Below, one piece after another: positions 51,367 through 51,414 of a stretch of 51,414 nucleotides of DNA (position 1 is the first letter of the stretch; each line of letters starts with the position of its first letter). Origin of the DNA: Acidobacteriota bacterium (GTDB lineage: Bacteria; Acidobacteriota; Terriglobia; Bryobacterales; Bryobacteraceae); assembly GCA_018268935.1 (NCBI GenBank), contig JAFDVS010000002.1, positions 1 to 51,414 on the forward strand, written 5' to 3'. Under the pieces are notes generated by a model. That model ran no database searches. It was not told the origin of the DNA and saw only the letters and a list, made by a program, of their open reading frames with translations. The position numbers and the translations under genes were made by a program.

Positions 51367-51386
51367 CAGAAAGAAATTTCTTTCTG
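51367..51386. repeat. 20-bp perfect palindrome near the right edge
   Basis: CAGAAAGAAATTTCTTTCTG is its own reverse complement over all 20 bases. It is about 90 bases upstream of the HTH/SEC-C gene's ATG and could be an operator or part of a mobile-element end. The rest of 51276-51366 shows nothing else. Confidence 0.6.
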
Positions 51387-51392
51387 GTTAGT

Positions 51393-51414
51393 GACTGATA
51401 AAGTTCACATCAGT
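51393..51414. repeat. Inverted repeat at the window end
   Basis: ACTGAT (51393-51398) and ATCAGT (51409-51414) are inverted with a 10-base spacer. The right arm touches the window end, so its full extent is not visible. Confidence 0.4.

Overview
The window looks like a chromosome segment of a GC-rich, Gram-negative member of the Acidobacteriota, most plausibly the Solibacter/Bryobacter side of the phylum. The evidence is a PadR regulator directly coupled to a duplicated orphan FtsX/MacB-type permease (a pairing typical of acidobacteria), a 1220-residue TonB-dependent receptor with an N-terminal carboxypeptidase-regulatory domain, a Tat-exported sulfatase, a complete Tol-Pal operon, and many secreted Ig-like, propeller and CBM-like proteins. 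No rRNA, tRNA or CRISPR array was seen. The lineage call is inference; no database was searched.

Layout. 1-1835: end of a chemotaxis receptor, purQ and an SDR dehydrogenase. 1853-4343: an accessory island holding a decayed sulfatase copy, a secreted protein, an XRE regulator with a perfect palindrome, and a Phd/PIN toxin-antitoxin pair. A near-identical 20-bp direct repeat brackets it, and an intact sulfatase follows. 5720-12388 (minus strand): a tightly packed set of amidase, ATP-grasp-like protein, M29-type aminopeptidase, GCS2-type carboxylate-amine ligase, second ATP-grasp ligase and esterase. It looks like a system that makes and trims a small peptide-like compound and is the best candidate for an undescribed system here. 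12413-16859: a tandem flavoprotein, a DeoC-fold protein without its catalytic lysines and a CBM9-like secreted protein. 16863-21929: tolQ-tolR-tolA-tolB-pal-cpoB. With spacings of a few bases, the whole 21929-to-5720 stretch could be read as one very long transcription unit.

22015-26674: a small lipoprotein, an IS21 transposase remnant and the TonB-dependent receptor. 26726-30871: two divergent operons around one control region. One is ECF sigma factor, small protein and MscS-like channel; the other is DUF481 protein, aquaporin and MscL. Together they read as an osmotic-stress module. 30937-35579: lytic transglycosylase, quinol-type nitric oxide reductase and recN. 35647-37552: a small Sm-like protein with two possible starts, a LecA-like secreted protein, and a DUF433/DUF5615 pair whose toxin half is frameshifted.

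37588-45906: the duplicated permease with its PadR repressor and palindromic operator, groES without groEL, a Skp/OmpH chaperone, a membrane-anchored protein and a three-gene secreted-protein operon. 45959-51275: a serine beta-lactamase-family hydrolase, a cytochrome c/copper monooxygenase fusion, an FGE-like/esterase fusion, an ArsR repressor and an HTH/SEC-C protein. The right edge carries a 20-bp perfect palindrome and a second inverted repeat.
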